Shown piece after piece: positions 46,929-47,409 of a stretch of DNA of 47,409 bases. Where the stretch lies: the NCBI GenBank assembly GCA_000697335.1, contig JNEM01014921.1:1-47409 (forward strand), read 5' to 3'. The DNA is from Conidiobolus incongruus B7586. Taxonomy: Eukaryota; Entomophthoromycota; Entomophthoromycetes; Entomophthorales; Conidiobolaceae. The position numbers and the translations under genes are program-made. Every line of letters begins with the position of its first letter. Position 1 is the first letter of the stretch. The notes beneath the pieces are model-generated. The model made no database searches, was not told the origin of the DNA, and saw only the letters and a list, made by a program, of their open reading frames with translations.

Positions 46929-47409
46929 TTTTTATTTTAATATTAATATAAATTAACCATAGACTCTCTAAAATTATATAAAATTTATAATCAACTTTAA
47001 GTAATAGAAAATTATTTAAGTTAACTATTTATTGTTGTATAAATTATTTTAAAACTAAAAGAAAAATTATTTAAAACTTATAAAAATTTCAAATATCAAT
47101 TTTAATAGTAATTTTTTTATTATTAATAAATTGAAAATATATATCAAAAAACACCTTTTTATTTTAATTAAAGTATAATTTAAATATTTTAATATTAGTT
47201 TTATAAATATTTTATAGTTGATAAAATTTAAACTTAAATTAATAAATCAATATACAATATGGGTAATTTATAATTTAACTAAAGTTTTAAATAAAACTTA
47301 TTAAAATATTACTAGAAATTTAAATTTTTATAACAAATAACTATAATTGATTAATCTTAAACTTTTGTTTATAATCTTTTATTAAAATATAAATTAAAAT
47401 ATTAGATGA
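46929..47409 (+). mobile_element. mariner copy 7, 5' half fragment
   Basis: Starts abruptly at the adapter, at the equivalent of copy-1 base about 467, and runs past the window end to the equivalent of about base 975. It aligns throughout with copies 1 and 3 (for example AACCATAGACTCTCTAAAAT, and the AACACCTTTTTATTT block at about 47148). It is strongly degraded. Its position next to the bestrophin gene is doubtful because of the adapter. Confidence 0.75.

Overview
This looks like nuclear DNA of a very AT-rich, early-diverging fungus. Six things point there: compact intronless genes, chitin-binding (CBM18) plus GH16 cell-wall transglycosylases of the Crh type, fungal/bacterial-type bestrophins, a rhodopsin-like seven-helix receptor, abundant Tc1/mariner DNA elements and LTR relics. 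Rhodopsin-like receptors combined with extreme AT content suggest Entomophthoromycotina (Conidiobolus and relatives), but that placement is inference.

Layout. 0-2.3 kb: a full-length mariner followed by the 3' part of a second one. 3.3-4.3 kb: an intact receptor gene (- strand). 4.3-7.2 kb: gene-poor AT-rich DNA. 7.2-16.7 kb: a three-level nest, a mariner holding a Tc1-like element that holds a 5.7-kb Ty3-type LTR retrotransposon, then another mariner remnant. 16.7-20.5 kb: decayed coding-like DNA and a small GC-normal island that can fold as a cloverleaf plus a hairpin. 20.7-29.6 kb: three CBM18-GH16 paralogues on the - strand, one dead and two intact. 30.8-37.3 kb: a solo LTR, a second mariner family, and a mariner carrying a second Tc1-like element beside a further mariner fragment. 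37.3-42 kb: a solo LTR and a gene relic. 42.1-46.2 kb: two convergent bestrophin genes. 46.7-47.4 kb: a partial LTR, an exact 19-base Tn5/Nextera mosaic-end adapter, and a mariner fragment, so the last 500 bases may be wrongly joined.

The working host genes are few: one receptor, two secreted wall-remodelling enzymes and two anion-channel-like proteins. They do not form an operon or pathway; the GH16 set is a local tandem family and the bestrophins are a paralogous pair. The DNA transposons share one striking trait: their transposase frames are almost free of indels but full of TAA/TAG codons where Gln or Trp is expected. That is the pattern left by C-to-T mutation in the CpA context, a RIP-like process. 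No clear CRISPR, rRNA or tRNA gene was seen.
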